Source: Thiohalomonas denitrificans
GTDB lineage: Bacteria; Pseudomonadota; Gammaproteobacteria; Thiohalomonadales; Thiohalomonadaceae
Assembly: GCF_900102855.1 (NCBI RefSeq)
Contig: NZ_FMWD01000002.1
Location: 327,740 to 391,739, forward strand
Reading direction: 5' to 3'
Length of the DNA: 64,000 bases
Of the stretch, positions 17,465 through 27,899 are shown piece by piece (the first letter of the stretch is position 1; each line of letters starts with the position of its first letter). Both the position numbers and the translations under genes were made by a program. The notes under the pieces are model-generated. The model did no database searches, was not told the DNA's origin, and saw nothing but the letters and a program-made list of their open reading frames with translations.

Positions 17465-17669
17465 TCCTCTTTAATTCCTGTTCCGCCCATTGAATCGCCG
17501 CCGCCAGTGTTCGTTCCTGGCTCGCAATAAAACCCTCAACAGCATTCGCCAGTACCACGTCATAGATTTGCCCTCGATGATGTCCCTGGACGAATCCGAC
17601 AACGTAATCACCCCAGTAAAGAATCCAGCGGGATACGACTGGGCCGGTTTTTTGAGCGCGTAAACTCAT
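17439..17669 (-). CDS. Small hypothetical phage protein
   Basis: The start at 17669 overlaps the upstream stop as ATGA. The 76-residue product has aromatic-rich segments (RWILYWGDYVVGFVQG) and a helical C-terminus. No family was recognised. Tight coupling on both sides supports it as a real gene of the leftward operon. Confidence 0.6.
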   Translation of the reverse strand: MSLRAQKTGPVVSRWILYWGDYVVGFVQGHHRGQIYDVVLANAVEGFIASQERTLAAAIQWAEQELKRIENGTPTN

Positions 17670-18166
17670 CGAACGACCCCGGCTTTTCGACATTCACGCC
17701 AGCAATACCCAAAACCCATCCGTCCCGCCGAACGGACCATCGGGCTACCTTCATCACTCAATTGTTCGATGGCGTCGCACAATTGACGGTAAACCGCCCA
17801 TCCGGTCTTTTTGGCCTGTTCCATCGACCGTTTCAGGTCTAAGGCACGGCGCAGCCAAACGTTTTTCACGCGATCAACCAGCTCTAGCGCCAGTTGAATG
17901 AATTTGTATCGGGGTTTTCTGGCCGGTTTTGTAACGGCCCTTTTGAATCGGCGGCAAAAGGAGCGGAAGGATTCGTGCACCATGCGCCAGAGGATGCGAA
18001 CGCCATTTTCACTGACACTGATAAGACGACCTTTACCGCCACCTGCACCAGTTAGACTTTGATAGGTGACCCACTGACCCCGGTTCAGGGTGAGCGTTCC
18101 GACCTGGAGGGCTTCAATGATTTCGTCGGTCAGGATGACCGTGGGGAGGTATGTGCTCATATTCAA
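17666..18166 (-). CDS. Hypothetical basic phage protein
   Basis: This 166-residue protein overlaps both neighbours by four bases (ATGA junctions). It has an N-terminal region with TDEIIEALQVGTL, a beta-rich segment, then a strongly basic helical half with many arginine, lysine and tryptophan residues. This suggests nucleic-acid binding, but no family was recognised. Confidence 0.6.
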   Translation of the reverse strand: MNMSTYLPTVILTDEIIEALQVGTLTLNRGQWVTYQSLTGAGGGKGRLISVSENGVRILWRMVHESFRSFCRRFKRAVTKPARKPRYKFIQLALELVDRVKNVWLRRALDLKRSMEQAKKTGWAVYRQLCDAIEQLSDEGSPMVRSAGRMGFGYCWRECRKAGVVR

Positions 18167-18387
18167 AATTCCCTCTCCATATGGAATGGCTTAACACTCA
18201 GTTCCCGGTTCAATGCCACCAGATTGACCAACCGCGCCCTTCCGATTTTCACTGAGGGCAGATAGCCACGGCGTATCCAGTGCTCCACCTTGTCGGTAGT
18301 GACGTTGCCGCCACAGAGCTTTGCGAATTGTTCGGGGTGAACTACACCCAGAGATGATTCGATTTGCGCTAATTCCGTGATTGCCAT
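18163..18387 (-). CDS. Small helix-turn-helix regulator heading the phage operon
   Basis: Starting at 18387 (AGGAA upstream), the 74-residue product contains TTDKVEHWIRRGYLPSVKIG, a winged-helix pattern typical of MerR/AlpA-like excisionases and small phage activators. It is the first gene of the leftward operon, transcribed divergently from the repressor, a position suited to an excisionase or anti-repressor. Confidence 0.7.
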   Translation of the reverse strand: MAITELAQIESSLGVVHPEQFAKLCGGNVTTDKVEHWIRRGYLPSVKIGRARLVNLVALNRELSVKPFHMEREF

Positions 18388-18442
18388 ATCTTGGTTCCTC
18401 GCCTTTTGGTGCCTGTCCGCGCCTTTGGGCCGTGTAATTAAA

Positions 18443-18493
18443 ACACAGTGTAATAATAACACCCCCTAACATAGTGTCAATAGTACACAGTGT
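18443..18493. promoter_or_regulatory. Three ACAYAGTGT operators between repressor and lytic operon
   Basis: ACACAGTGT occurs at 18443-18451, ACATAGTGT at 18469-18477 and ACACAGTGT at 18485-18493, in an AT-rich divergent promoter region. Each is close to a palindrome (ACAC-A-GTGT). Three spaced operators between divergent genes is the usual design of phage immunity switches. The binding protein is probably the product of 18527-18805. Confidence 0.75.
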
Positions 18494-18526
18494 ATTATTT
18501 ACACAAATGTTTTTTATGGCCTATAA

Positions 18527-18805
18527 ATGCCTTCTATCAAAAAACGTATTCAGCTAATCCTCGATGCCGAACAACTCGGCCCCGCCGATATGGCTAAACG
18601 AACGGGAATGTCTCGAGACCGTTGGGCAAACATGCTCTATAAGACAACCCGAGTCGGAGACGACCACATCGACGCAATCGTGAAGATGTGGCCTCAATAC
18701 GCATACTGGCTAATCACAGGAGGAACACTTCCCCAGGCCGGACAAATAAGCCCCGAACTGGAGAAAATACGAAAGGACTCAGAAAGGGACGGGAAAGCTG
18801 GCTAA
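18527..18805 (+). CDS. Phage repressor-like HTH protein
   Basis: The 92-residue protein has an N-terminal helix-turn-helix (LGPADMAKRTGMSRDRWANM) followed by WPQYAYWLITGG, a sequence pattern common in small phage and proteobacterial repressors. It is divergent from the structural operon and separated from it by three ACAYAGTGT operators. It probably maintains lysogeny together with the downstream integrase arm. Confidence 0.8.
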   Translation: MPSIKKRIQLILDAEQLGPADMAKRTGMSRDRWANMLYKTTRVGDDHIDAIVKMWPQYAYWLITGGTLPQAGQISPELEKIRKDSERDGKAG

Positions 18806-18827
18806 TTGCAAGGAGGGTGCAACAGCA

Positions 18828-19238
18828 ATGGAAATTGATAACGACCTACTAGAACGAAAAGCCCACTTATACGAACCCAGGCGATTGCCCACCACCTATC
18901 TCATACTGGTACTAGCGGCAGGAGTCGCAATCGGTAATGGGATCACCGCCCTAGCAGGATATGCATGGCTACGGATAGAAATCCAACTGGCCACAATGGA
19001 GATGCAAAAACAAGCTGAAAAGGCCACAGCGCGATTCAACCTGCAGGCCGAACAGACCCGAGCCCGCAATCTCGAACGGGAACACCAGAAAGCTCAAGCC
19101 GAGCTAAAAGCTACCCCCGCTTATCAAAACGCATACCGAATTTGCGAGTTTTGGCGACAGCAAGCCGCAGCCGACGACAATGCATTCCACCGCCAAAAGC
19201 GCGCTGAAACATGCGCAAAACTCAACGACTTCCAGTGA
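18828..19238 (+). CDS. Single-pass membrane protein with coiled coil, in the lysogeny arm
   Basis: The start at 18828 follows GGAGGG. The 136-residue product has one transmembrane segment (TYLILVLAAGVAIGNGITAL) near residues 23-45 and a long charged coiled coil after it. It lies between the repressor and integrase genes and overlaps the integrase by 28 bases, so it should be expressed in the lysogen. A role in superinfection exclusion is possible but unproven. Confidence 0.65.
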   Translation: MEIDNDLLERKAHLYEPRRLPTTYLILVLAAGVAIGNGITALAGYAWLRIEIQLATMEMQKQAEKATARFNLQAEQTRARNLEREHQKAQAELKATPAYQNAYRICEFWRQQAAADDNAFHRQKRAETCAKLNDFQ

Positions 19239-20212
19239 TACGCAAACAGTCAAACGGGAAATGGTTAGCGGATGTAAGGCCGAACGGCCGGGACGGGAAA
19301 CGCTACAGAAAGCAGTTCAAAACAAAGGGAGAAGCCGAAAGGTGGTCCGCCTGGATCACTACAGGCAAGACAAGAGACAAGGAATGGGAACCGAAGAAAA
19401 AGGACAGACGGAAATTAGGGCAATTAATCGACCTATGGTGGGACTCGCACGGACACCACCTAAAAGACGGAGAACGCAGGCGGCAGGTACTACGAAACCT
19501 GGACCAAAATCTAGGCACACCCATTGCCAGTGACTTCACCAGTACGGACTTTTCAGCCTATCGCACCCAACGCCTCGAGACCGGTACATCACCCGCTACA
19601 CTAAACCGGGAACATGCCTATTTAAGGGCCATTTTCAACGAGCTAGCCCGCCTCGATCTGTGGCACGAGCCCAACCCACTGGCAAAGCTCCGGCAATTCA
19701 AAGTCGATGAAACCGAACTAACCTACCTCACCGACGACCAGATCATTACCCTACTGATCGCCCTAGACACTGGCGAGTATGCCGACGCCGGGTTAATTGC
19801 CCGTATATGCCTGGCTACCGGTGCCCGATGGTCCGAGGCCGAAACGCTCCGAGCCGAGCAGGTACACCCCAACCGGATTGACTACGGCCGCACAAAATCC
19901 GGCAAAAACCGCAGTGTCCCTATTTCCGATTGCCTCTATCGGACCCTAGCAGATATCGGCCCGGGTCGATTATTCGCAGATTCCTACAACGGATTTCGAC
20001 GGGCAATTAACGATCTAGAATGGGAACTACCCCGAGGACAGTTAACCCACGTGCTACGCCATACGTTCGCATCGGCATTTATGCAACGCGGAGGGAATAT
20101 CCTGACACTTCAACGGCTGCTAGGTCACGCATCCCTAACCATGACGATGCGCTATGCCCACTTGAGCCCCGATCACTTGACCCAGGCGCTCGATCTGAAC
20201 CCACTGGCATGA
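19211..20212 (+). CDS. Tyrosine integrase of the inovirus prophage
   Basis: This 333-residue protein has an N-terminal arm-binding domain, a core-binding domain and the catalytic domain with the expected residues: arginine in CLATGARWSEAETL, lysine in TKSGKNRSVPI, HVLRHTFASAF, the histidine of LLGHASLTMTMRYAH and its tyrosine. It ends 60 bases from the intact tRNA-Ile gene, the normal place for an integrase. It would recombine the 51-bp tRNA-derived sites at 10947 and 20267. Confidence 0.93.
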   Translation: MRKTQRLPVIRKQSNGKWLADVRPNGRDGKRYRKQFKTKGEAERWSAWITTGKTRDKEWEPKKKDRRKLGQLIDLWWDSHGHHLKDGERRRQVLRNLDQNLGTPIASDFTSTDFSAYRTQRLETGTSPATLNREHAYLRAIFNELARLDLWHEPNPLAKLRQFKVDETELTYLTDDQIITLLIALDTGEYADAGLIARICLATGARWSEAETLRAEQVHPNRIDYGRTKSGKNRSVPISDCLYRTLADIGPGRLFADSYNGFRRAINDLEWELPRGQLTHVLRHTFASAFMQRGGNILTLQRLLGHASLTMTMRYAHLSPDHLTQALDLNPLA

Positions 20213-20216
20213 CAAG

Positions 20217-20234
20217 GTGGACACTTTGTGGACA
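20217..20234. promoter_or_regulatory. Paired GTGGACA sites near attR (putative integrase arm sites)
   Basis: GTGGACA occurs at 20217-20223 and 20228-20234, immediately after the integrase stop, in the same spacing as the pair at 11092-11109 inside attL. Confidence 0.5.
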
Positions 20235-20266
20235 ACTATTTTTAGCTCGTTATCGTAAGTTATTGT

Positions 20267-20317
20267 TTTTATGGTGGGCCCACCAAGATTCGAACTTGGA
20301 ACCAATGGATTATGAGT
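20267..20317. repeat. attR: 51-bp repeat overlapping tRNA-Ile 3' end
   Basis: Exact match to 10947-10997. Here the tRNA sequence continues to a complete gene, so this is the junction that preserves a working tRNA. Confidence 0.95.
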
Positions 20318-20347
20318 CCACTGCTCTAACCATTGAGCTATAGGCCC
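20272..20347 (-). tRNA. tRNA-Ile(CAT), prophage attachment site
   Basis: A complete cloverleaf can be drawn: acceptor GGGCCTA/TGGGCCC, D-arm GCTC/GAGC, anticodon loop CTCATAA with anticodon CAT, T-arm CCAAG-TTCGAAT-CTTGG, and an encoded CCA. CAT could be elongator Met or the lysidine-modified Ile2. The sequence resembles Ile2 tRNAs, and in E. coli the Ile2 gene ileX lies close to rpoD, so Ile2 is preferred. Confidence 0.88.
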
Positions 20348-20355
20348 TGCAAACA

Positions 20356-20388
20356 AATGCGCCCGAAGGGTTTGCCTTCGGGCGCATT
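20356..20388 (-). terminator. Terminator between rpoD and tRNA-Ile
   Basis: A 13-bp perfect stem (AATGCGCCCGAAG and CTTCGGGCGCATT) with a 7-base loop is followed on the minus strand by TGTTTGC. It lies 27 bases after the rpoD stop. Confidence 0.85.
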
Positions 20389-20415
20389 GATTATACCCGG
20401 CGGTGCGGGTTCAGG

Positions 20416-22221
<1,806 letters not shown>

Positions 22222-22363
22222 CATCGCGTCACTCGCTGGTTGAATCGTGTGGAGTGGGGCCGTACGCAAAAACGCAATATTATAGACTATAGACGCTCTA
22301 CTTGGATCCGCCAGTGGATTTGCCGAGTTTTATTCGTCCGTTAGCTGCGAGTCTTAAAGTCCT

Positions 22364-24130
22364 TCACGGCGTTTTGCTTCTAAGCAATTGTTGCAACTCT
22401 ATTTTCTCCGCTCCGGTCAACTCCCGAAACGGCTTTCGAGTCAATTCGTCACGGCGAAACTCGAGCCGATACTGCTCGATTCTCTCTAACGTTTCCTCGA
22501 ATTCTCGCTGCAGCGCCTCTGCATCGTCGAGAGGCAGTTCACGCGCTGCAAGCTTCGCCAGATGCGGTCCCTCGGGCCGCTCCCGCCAATGTTCGATCAG
22601 GGCGCCAGTTGATAGGTGCGGCCTGATCTGTACCAGTTCAAGCATTTCACCCAACAAAGCGGCCCCGGGAAGCGGTATTCCGGCAAAACGGGTGGAACTC
22701 CCCGCATGAGCACCGAGTCCGGGCTGCTGAAGCAGCAGGGAAATCGCATGACGCACCGGCGAGGGGGCACGGTCGTCACCCATTTTCGCAGGTCGTCTGC
22801 GCGGGCCGGGCACAGATCGACCCCCGGGAATCCCGAATCCCAGCAGTTCGCTCACCTCGGCCACACCCATTCTCGCCCGTGATGCGAGATTTTCCGCCAG
22901 CGCCTTGCGGTAGCCTCCTACAGGCACTTTTGACAACAGCGGCCTTGCAAGTTCCACCAGTCGGGCGGGGCCGTCGATTTGACTCAGATCGGCCCGGCTA
23001 CTCAGCTGATCCACCACGAAATCGGCCAGCGGCTGGGCCCGCTCCACCCGACTTTCGAATCCTTCCCGGCCGATTTCCCGAATCAGCGTGTCCGGGTCCT
23101 CACCATCGGGGAGGAACATGAATTTCACCTGGCGACCTTCACCGATCAGCGGCAACACGTGTTCCAGGCCCCGCCAGGCCGCATCCCGCCCCGCGCGATC
23201 ACCATCAAAACAAAACACCACCTCCGAAGTGGCGCGGAACATCAACTGCAGGTGGTCGGGCGTCACCGACGTGCCGAGCGTGGCAACGGCATAGCGGACC
23301 CCGAACTGGGCCAGCGACACCACATCCATATATCCTTCGACGACCAGCAGTCGCGGCAGCTGCCTGAGTGCCTGCCGCGCCTCCCACAGGCCGTATAACT
23401 CCCGACCCTTATGGAAGACAGGGGTTTCCGGCGAATTGAGATATTTGGGTGTGCCGTCACCCAAAACCCGTCCTCCGAAGCCGATTACCCGTCCCCGGCG
23501 ATCGTGAATGGGAAACATCACTCGTTCCCGAAAGCGATCGTAACGGCGACCTTCATCGTTTTCGATGGAGAGACCGGCCGCTACCAGATCAGCCGGTCGG
23601 GCACTGTTCAATGCCTTGCCCAGGTTGTGCCAGCCCGGCGGTGCGAAGCCGATACCGAATTCCGCGGCAATCTCGCCGGAGAGTCCCCGTCCCTTCAGGT
23701 ATTCGACCGCCCGCACCGCCTCGGGGTGAACCCGAAGCTGTTTCCGGTAGAAGCGATCGGCCTGTTCGAGCAGCCCATAGAGCTCTCCCGTATGGTTGTC
23801 TGCAACCGACCGGGCCCCCTTCTGGCCCCCTTCACGCGGAACCGTAAGCCCATTCGCCGAGGCCAAGTCCTCGATGGCCTCCACGAACGACAGGTGCTCA
23901 AACTCCATCAAAAAGCCGATAGCGGTACCGTGAGCACCGCAACCAAAACAGTAATAGAACTGCTTGTTCGGACTGACTGTGAAAGAGGGAGTTTTTTCCT
24001 GGTGGAAGGGACAGCAGGCCTTATAATCACGGCCGGCCTTTTTAAGGGGCACTCGACTATCGATCACGTCGATGATGTCGACGCGACTGATTAAGTCATC
24101 GATAAACGTCTGCGGAATCTTGCCGGCCAC
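22364..24130 (-). CDS. dnaG: DNA primase DnaG
   Basis: The 588-residue protein has an N-terminal zinc-binding domain (Cys40, His43, Cys61, Cys64 in CPFHQEKTPSF and CFGCG), a Toprim catalytic core with VVEGYMDVVSLAQ and CFDGDRAGRDAA, and a C-terminal helicase-binding domain. It makes RNA primers for chromosomal replication together with DnaB. It lies between yqeY and rpoD in the conserved operon; an inverted-repeat element separates it from yqeY. Confidence 0.98.
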   Translation of the reverse strand: MAGKIPQTFIDDLISRVDIIDVIDSRVPLKKAGRDYKACCPFHQEKTPSFTVSPNKQFYYCFGCGAHGTAIGFLMEFEHLSFVEAIEDLASANGLTVPREGGQKGARSVADNHTGELYGLLEQADRFYRKQLRVHPEAVRAVEYLKGRGLSGEIAAEFGIGFAPPGWHNLGKALNSARPADLVAAGLSIENDEGRRYDRFRERVMFPIHDRRGRVIGFGGRVLGDGTPKYLNSPETPVFHKGRELYGLWEARQALRQLPRLLVVEGYMDVVSLAQFGVRYAVATLGTSVTPDHLQLMFRATSEVVFCFDGDRAGRDAAWRGLEHVLPLIGEGRQVKFMFLPDGEDPDTLIREIGREGFESRVERAQPLADFVVDQLSSRADLSQIDGPARLVELARPLLSKVPVGGYRKALAENLASRARMGVAEVSELLGFGIPGGRSVPGPRRRPAKMGDDRAPSPVRHAISLLLQQPGLGAHAGSSTRFAGIPLPGAALLGEMLELVQIRPHLSTGALIEHWRERPEGPHLAKLAARELPLDDAEALQREFEETLERIEQYRLEFRRDELTRKPFRELTGAEKIELQQLLRSKTP

Positions 24131-24174
24131 ATGCCCCTCAAGTTTGACGGCCGCTTTCAGCCGCCTGAAGGGCT

Positions 24175-24308
24175 GGGAGCCTGTCCGACAATAGCAATGG
24201 CCTCCAAAATGCAGGTTGGCGCTGAGGAACGAAGCCCAACAAGATCAGCGTTGGGGTTCGCATAACTCACCCCAACCTGCAAAAACCATTGTTCTCGGAC
24301 AGGCTCCC
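24175..24308. repeat. 134-bp MITE-like inverted-repeat element, copy 1
   Basis: Terminal inverted repeats GGGAGCCTGTCCGA (from 24175) and its complement (ending 24308) are joined by a further CAATGG match, and an inner pair GCAGGTTGG / CCAACCTGC (near 24211 and 24272) nests inside. It has no coding capacity and abuts the yqeY stop. A second element with the same termini lies at 42023-42280. Confidence 0.75.
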
Positions 24309-24757
24309 TAGGAAAGCTTGGCCTTGACCTTGGCGCTGAGTGCGCCCATGTCGGCGCGCCCCTGCACTTTTGGTTTCAGGACGCCCATCACCTTGCCCAT
24401 GTCCTTCATGGACGCGGCACCGGTGTCGGCGATGGCCTGATCGATCAGGGCATCGAGCTCCGCCTCCGACAGCGGCGCCGGCATGAATTCCTGAATGACC
24501 GAGAGCTCCGCCTCTTCTTTGGCAGCCAGCTCGTTGCGTCCGGCATCCCGGTACTGAGTGATGGAATCGTTACGCTGCTTGACCATCTTGTCCAGTACGG
24601 CCAGGACCTCGGCGTCATCAAGCTCGATACGTTCATCGACTTCACGCTGCTTGATGGCGGCCAGGATAAGGCGCACCGTCGTGAGGCGCTCTTTATCCTT
24701 GGACCGCATCGCGGCCTTCATTTCGTCCTGCAGACGCTGTTTCAGGTTCTCGGCCAT
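24308..24757 (-). CDS. GatB/YqeY domain protein
   Basis: The 149-residue protein matches the YqeY family over its full length, with the conserved start LKQRLQDEMKAAMRSKDK and the C-terminal helical bundle shared with the tail of GatB. It is probably a tRNA-binding protein linked to amidation, though the role of stand-alone members is poorly known. Its place between rpsU and dnaG is common in Gammaproteobacteria. Confidence 0.92.
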   Translation of the reverse strand: MAENLKQRLQDEMKAAMRSKDKERLTTVRLILAAIKQREVDERIELDDAEVLAVLDKMVKQRNDSITQYRDAGRNELAAKEEAELSVIQEFMPAPLSEAELDALIDQAIADTGAASMKDMGKVMGVLKPKVQGRADMGALSAKVKAKLS

Positions 24758-24779
24758 GGTTTAGCGGTTCCGAGACGAA

Positions 24780-24995
24780 TCAGTACAGGCGCTTCATGCG
24801 AGACTGTTCGCGCGACAGCTTCTTCTGCTGGCGTTTGACGGCAGCGGCTTTCTTGCGTTTACGGATTGCGGTCGGCTTTTCATAAGCCTGACGGCGGCGC
24901 ACTTCGGACAGGACGCCGGCCTTTTCGCAGCTACGCTTGAAGCGACGCAGCGCCACGTCGAACGGCTCGTTCTCTCTTACACGTACGGAAGGCAT
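24780..24995 (-). CDS. rpsU: 30S ribosomal protein S21
   Basis: The start at 24995 gives the usual 71 residues beginning [13 protein letters not shown]; the longer frame is not used. A GAGGTGAAG ribosome-binding site precedes it. The very basic C-terminus is typical. S21 is a small-subunit protein, and its gene opens the macromolecular-synthesis operon, divergent from tsaD. Confidence 0.97.
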   Translation of the reverse strand: MPSVRVRENEPFDVALRRFKRSCEKAGVLSEVRRRQAYEKPTAIRKRKKAAAVKRQQKKLSREQSRMKRLY

Positions 24996-25129
24996 ATGTA
25001 CTTCTTCACCTCGTAGAAGAATTTGACACAAACTTTACCCGGAGTCGGGTGAACACGGAAGTTTAATGGCCCGATAGCCAGAATGCAAAACTTCTTGTCC
25101 TCAGCATCCGGTAACGCGAAAATGGCCGC

Positions 25130-26134
25130 ATGCGTATATTGGGAATCGAGACCTCCTGCGACGAGACCGGCGTCGCCCTTTACGACACCGAACAGGGCCT
25201 GCTCGGACACGTCCTCCACAGCCAGGTGCCGATGCATGCCGAATACGGCGGCGTGGTGCCGGAATTGGCCTCCCGCGACCATGTGCGCAAGGTCCTGCCA
25301 CTGACGCGCAAGCTTCTGGCCGACACCGGCGCAACCCTCGATAGCATCGACGGTGTGGCCTATACCGCCGGGCCTGGCCTGGTTGGTGCGCTACTGGTCG
25401 GGGCGGCGGTAGGGCGTAGCCTGGCCTTTGCCCTTGGCGTTCCGGCGGTGGCCATCAATCATATGGAGGGGCACCTGCTGGCCCCCATGCTGGAGAGTGA
25501 TCCGCCCGAATTCCCCTTCGTGGCGCTGCTGGTGTCGGGCGGACACACCCAGCTGGTACAGGTCGAGGGTGTCGGCCGCTACGAAATGCTGGGCCAGTCC
25601 CTGGATGATGCCGCCGGTGAGGCCTTCGACAAGACCGCCAAGCTGATCGGACTGGGTTATCCGGGCGGCCCGGCCCTGGCCCGTGCGGCGGAGAGAGGCG
25701 ATGTTTCGCGCTTTCGCTTTCCCCGCCCGATGACCGATCGGCCGGGGCTCGACTTCAGTTTTTCCGGGCTGAAGACCTTTGCGCTGAACACCATCCACCA
25801 GCACCCGAACGCCGGAGCCGACGTGGCGGCAGCCTTCCAACTGGCCGTGGTGGAGACGCTCGCCATCAAATGCCGACGTGCGCTGCAACAGACCGGCCTG
25901 ACGCGGCTGGTGGTCGCCGGCGGGGTCAGTGCCAACGTCCACCTGCGAGAGCGCCTCGATCGTCTGGCGGAAGAGCAGGGAGGTCGCGTCTACTATCCGA
26001 GACCGGAACTGTGTACGGATAACGGTGCCATGATCGCCTACGCCGGTGCCCTGCGGCTGCAGGCCGGCCAGCACGAACCGCTCTCCTTCACTGCCCGCCC
26101 GCGCTGGCCGATGGATGAACTCGCCCCCGTCTGA
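25130..26134 (+). CDS. tsaD: tRNA N6-threonylcarbamoyladenosine synthase subunit TsaD
   Basis: The 334-residue protein belongs to the Kae1/TsaD family: [14 protein letters not shown] at the start, the metal-binding HMEGH at residues 111-115, and the ASKHA nucleotide-binding motifs ([24 protein letters not shown]). With TsaB, TsaC and TsaE it makes t6A37 in tRNAs reading ANN codons. Its divergent position next to rpsU is conserved in many proteobacteria. Confidence 0.97.
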   Translation: MRILGIETSCDETGVALYDTEQGLLGHVLHSQVPMHAEYGGVVPELASRDHVRKVLPLTRKLLADTGATLDSIDGVAYTAGPGLVGALLVGAAVGRSLAFALGVPAVAINHMEGHLLAPMLESDPPEFPFVALLVSGGHTQLVQVEGVGRYEMLGQSLDDAAGEAFDKTAKLIGLGYPGGPALARAAERGDVSRFRFPRPMTDRPGLDFSFSGLKTFALNTIHQHPNAGADVAAAFQLAVVETLAIKCRRALQQTGLTRLVVAGGVSANVHLRERLDRLAEEQGGRVYYPRPELCTDNGAMIAYAGALRLQAGQHEPLSFTARPRWPMDELAPV

Positions 26135-26233
26135 GCAGCCTTTCGCGGCTTCCGCCGCTCCTACAGGGGTTCTGAATGCAGGGTGCATTCTTCACAGTTG
26201 TCTTTCCCCCTGACCCCGTGATGAACGGACGGT

Positions 26234-26827
26234 TCACGAGGGGCGCGATAACGACGGGAGATCGGCCGGGCTGTCGACATCGCGAAGCACACCCGGATCA
26301 TCACAGGGAATCGTCACCAGCCGTGCCGACTCGCGCCGGAGCAGGTGGCGGGCGCCGGCGTCGCCGCTCATCTGTTGCAGCTCTTGCCGGAATTCGGCAG
26401 CGATCCCCACCGGGTGGCCGCGGCGCCCGTGGTGGATCGGCGCCGCCAGCGGGGCCCCGGCTGACAGTGTAGCGGCCACCGTACGGATGGTGTCTGGTGC
26501 GATCCAGGGCATATCGGCCAGCGCGACAATCCAGCCGGAGGCGAAGCGGCTTGCCGCAACGCCGCAGGCCAGGCTGTGGCCCATACCCTGCGCTGCGTCG
26601 GGACACTCCACCACCCGAAGACCTTCGGCCCTGAACAGCGGAGTTAGCGTTCGCTCCGCAGGACCCACCACAACGATGCAGTCGGCGACGGCAGCGCGCA
26701 GATGACGGGCGGCGGCGATACCCAGAGGAGTACCGTCCGAAAGCGGCGCCAGCAGCTTTCGCCCACCGAAGCGGGTGCCGGCGCCTGCAGCCAGCAGAAG
26801 GCCGATCGGCTTCAGTTCTTCCGTCAT
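26234..26827 (-). CDS. MocA-like molybdenum cofactor nucleotidyltransferase
   Basis: Starting at 26827 the product is 197 residues with the NTP-transferase signature LLLAAGAGTRFGGRK and the metal-binding ALADMPWI. It resembles MocA, which adds CMP to molybdopterin for enzymes of the xanthine-oxidase family. It is the last gene of the operon with xdhC-type and molybdenum hydroxylase genes, which supports this specificity over MobA. Confidence 0.85.
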   Translation of the reverse strand: MTEELKPIGLLLAAGAGTRFGGRKLLAPLSDGTPLGIAAARHLRAAVADCIVVVGPAERTLTPLFRAEGLRVVECPDAAQGMGHSLACGVAASRFASGWIVALADMPWIAPDTIRTVAATLSAGAPLAAPIHHGRRGHPVGIAAEFRQELQQMSGDAGARHLLRRESARLVTIPCDDPGVLRDVDSPADLPSLSRPS

Positions 26828-26888
26828 CGTACTCACTCCATGGCGATCCCCCGGAGGCGGCATTGCCGCGGCGGGCACAGCCCACCCG

Positions 26889-27899
26889 TTAGACCTCAAC
26901 ACCTCTGCGGTGAGTGTCGGCACTATGGGTGGAGAGAAGCGTATCCGGCCGTTGGCCGAGAGAAACCCCGTACTTCACGGCGGTCAGTTCGGCGACGATG
27001 GACACCGCGATCTCGGCGGGCGACCGTCCTCCCAAAGGCAGGCCGATCGGTCCGCTCAAGCGATTCAGCTGCCGGGTCGTGAGCCCCAGTTCGGCGAGCC
27101 GTTCGCGGCGCCCGGCACTGTTGCGCCGCGAACCCAGTGCGCCGACGTAAAACGCCTTGCAGCCAAGCGCCTCCATCAGCGCCATGTCGTCGAGCTTCGG
27201 ATCATGCGTCAGCGCTACAACAGCGCTCCGGGGATCATCGGCCAGGGCCAGGACCGTGTCGTCGGGCATCCGGGTTTCCAGACGGGCGGCAGCACAGTCC
27301 CACTCTTCCGGTGCCTCCACCCGCGGGTCGCAAATGATGACCTCATAGTCGAGAGCCGCCGCCATTTCGGCGACGCGCCGTGACAACTGACCGTCACCGA
27401 TGATCAGCAGCCGCCAGGTGGGGCCGAACAGCTTGCCGAGCCGCGCCTCACCGACGCTCAGCGGGACGGATTCACGCTCCGCGGGCCTCCAGGTGACAAC
27501 GCCGCTTCGCAGATCGAGTTGACGGTAGACACGCCGCCGCTCGCAGCAAGCCGCAAGTGCCGGAATGATGGCGGCTGCATCCTGCAGCGGCTCGGCGATG
27601 ACTTCCACCCGCCCGCCGCACGGCAGACCAAAACGATGCGCCTCTTCGGAACTGACGCCATACTGCAGTCGCTGCGGCGTTCCCTCGGGTTTGCCGAGGC
27701 GTTGCGTCAGGTCCGCCTCCAGGCAGCCACCGGAGACCGAGCCGACCGACAGGCCGCCCTCGGTCAGCGCCATAAGCGAGCCGGGTGGACGCGGCGAAGA
27801 GCCCCAGGTGGCGGCAACCGTTACCAGCCACACGGACGTCCCGGCTTCGAGCCAGGCGGCGGCCCGCTCCAGCACCTCCTGGTCCCCGCCGACGTTCAC
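26889..27899 (-). CDS. XdhC/CoxI family maturation factor
   Basis: The 336-residue protein starts with GTG at 27899, overlapping the stop of the hydroxylase gene (GTGA). It has the N-terminal XdhC_CoxI domain ([30 protein letters not shown]) and a C-terminal Rossmann domain ([28 protein letters not shown]). XdhC-type proteins bind molybdenum cofactor and help insert its sulfurated form into xanthine-oxidase-family enzymes. Gene order fits that role for the adjacent hydroxylase. Confidence 0.92.
   Translation of the reverse strand: MNVGGDQEVLERAAAWLEAGTSVWLVTVAATWGSSPRPPGSLMALTEGGLSVGSVSGGCLEADLTQRLGKPEGTPQRLQYGVSSEEAHRFGLPCGGRVEVIAEPLQDAAAIIPALAACCERRRVYRQLDLRSGVVTWRPAERESVPLSVGEARLGKLFGPTWRLLIIGDGQLSRRVAEMAAALDYEVIICDPRVEAPEEWDCAAARLETRMPDDTVLALADDPRSAVVALTHDPKLDDMALMEALGCKAFYVGALGSRRNSAGRRERLAELGLTTRQLNRLSGPIGLPLGGRSPAEIAVSIVAELTAVKYGVSLGQRPDTLLSTHSADTHRRGVEV

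Larger units (their letters stand above)
10947..20266. mobile_element. Filamentous (inovirus) prophage integrated in tRNA-Ile(CAT)
   Basis: The 9.3-kb segment is bounded by a 51-bp direct repeat of the 3' end of tRNA-Ile(CAT). It encodes a replication initiator, Zot-like ATPase, pVI-like protein, pIII-like adhesin, major coat protein, small membrane protein, ssDNA-binding candidate, several small regulators, a divergent repressor and a tyrosine integrase next to the intact tRNA. Every expected inovirus function is visible and no frame is broken, so the prophage may be active. Structural genes run leftward; the repressor and integrase run rightward. Confidence 0.92.
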
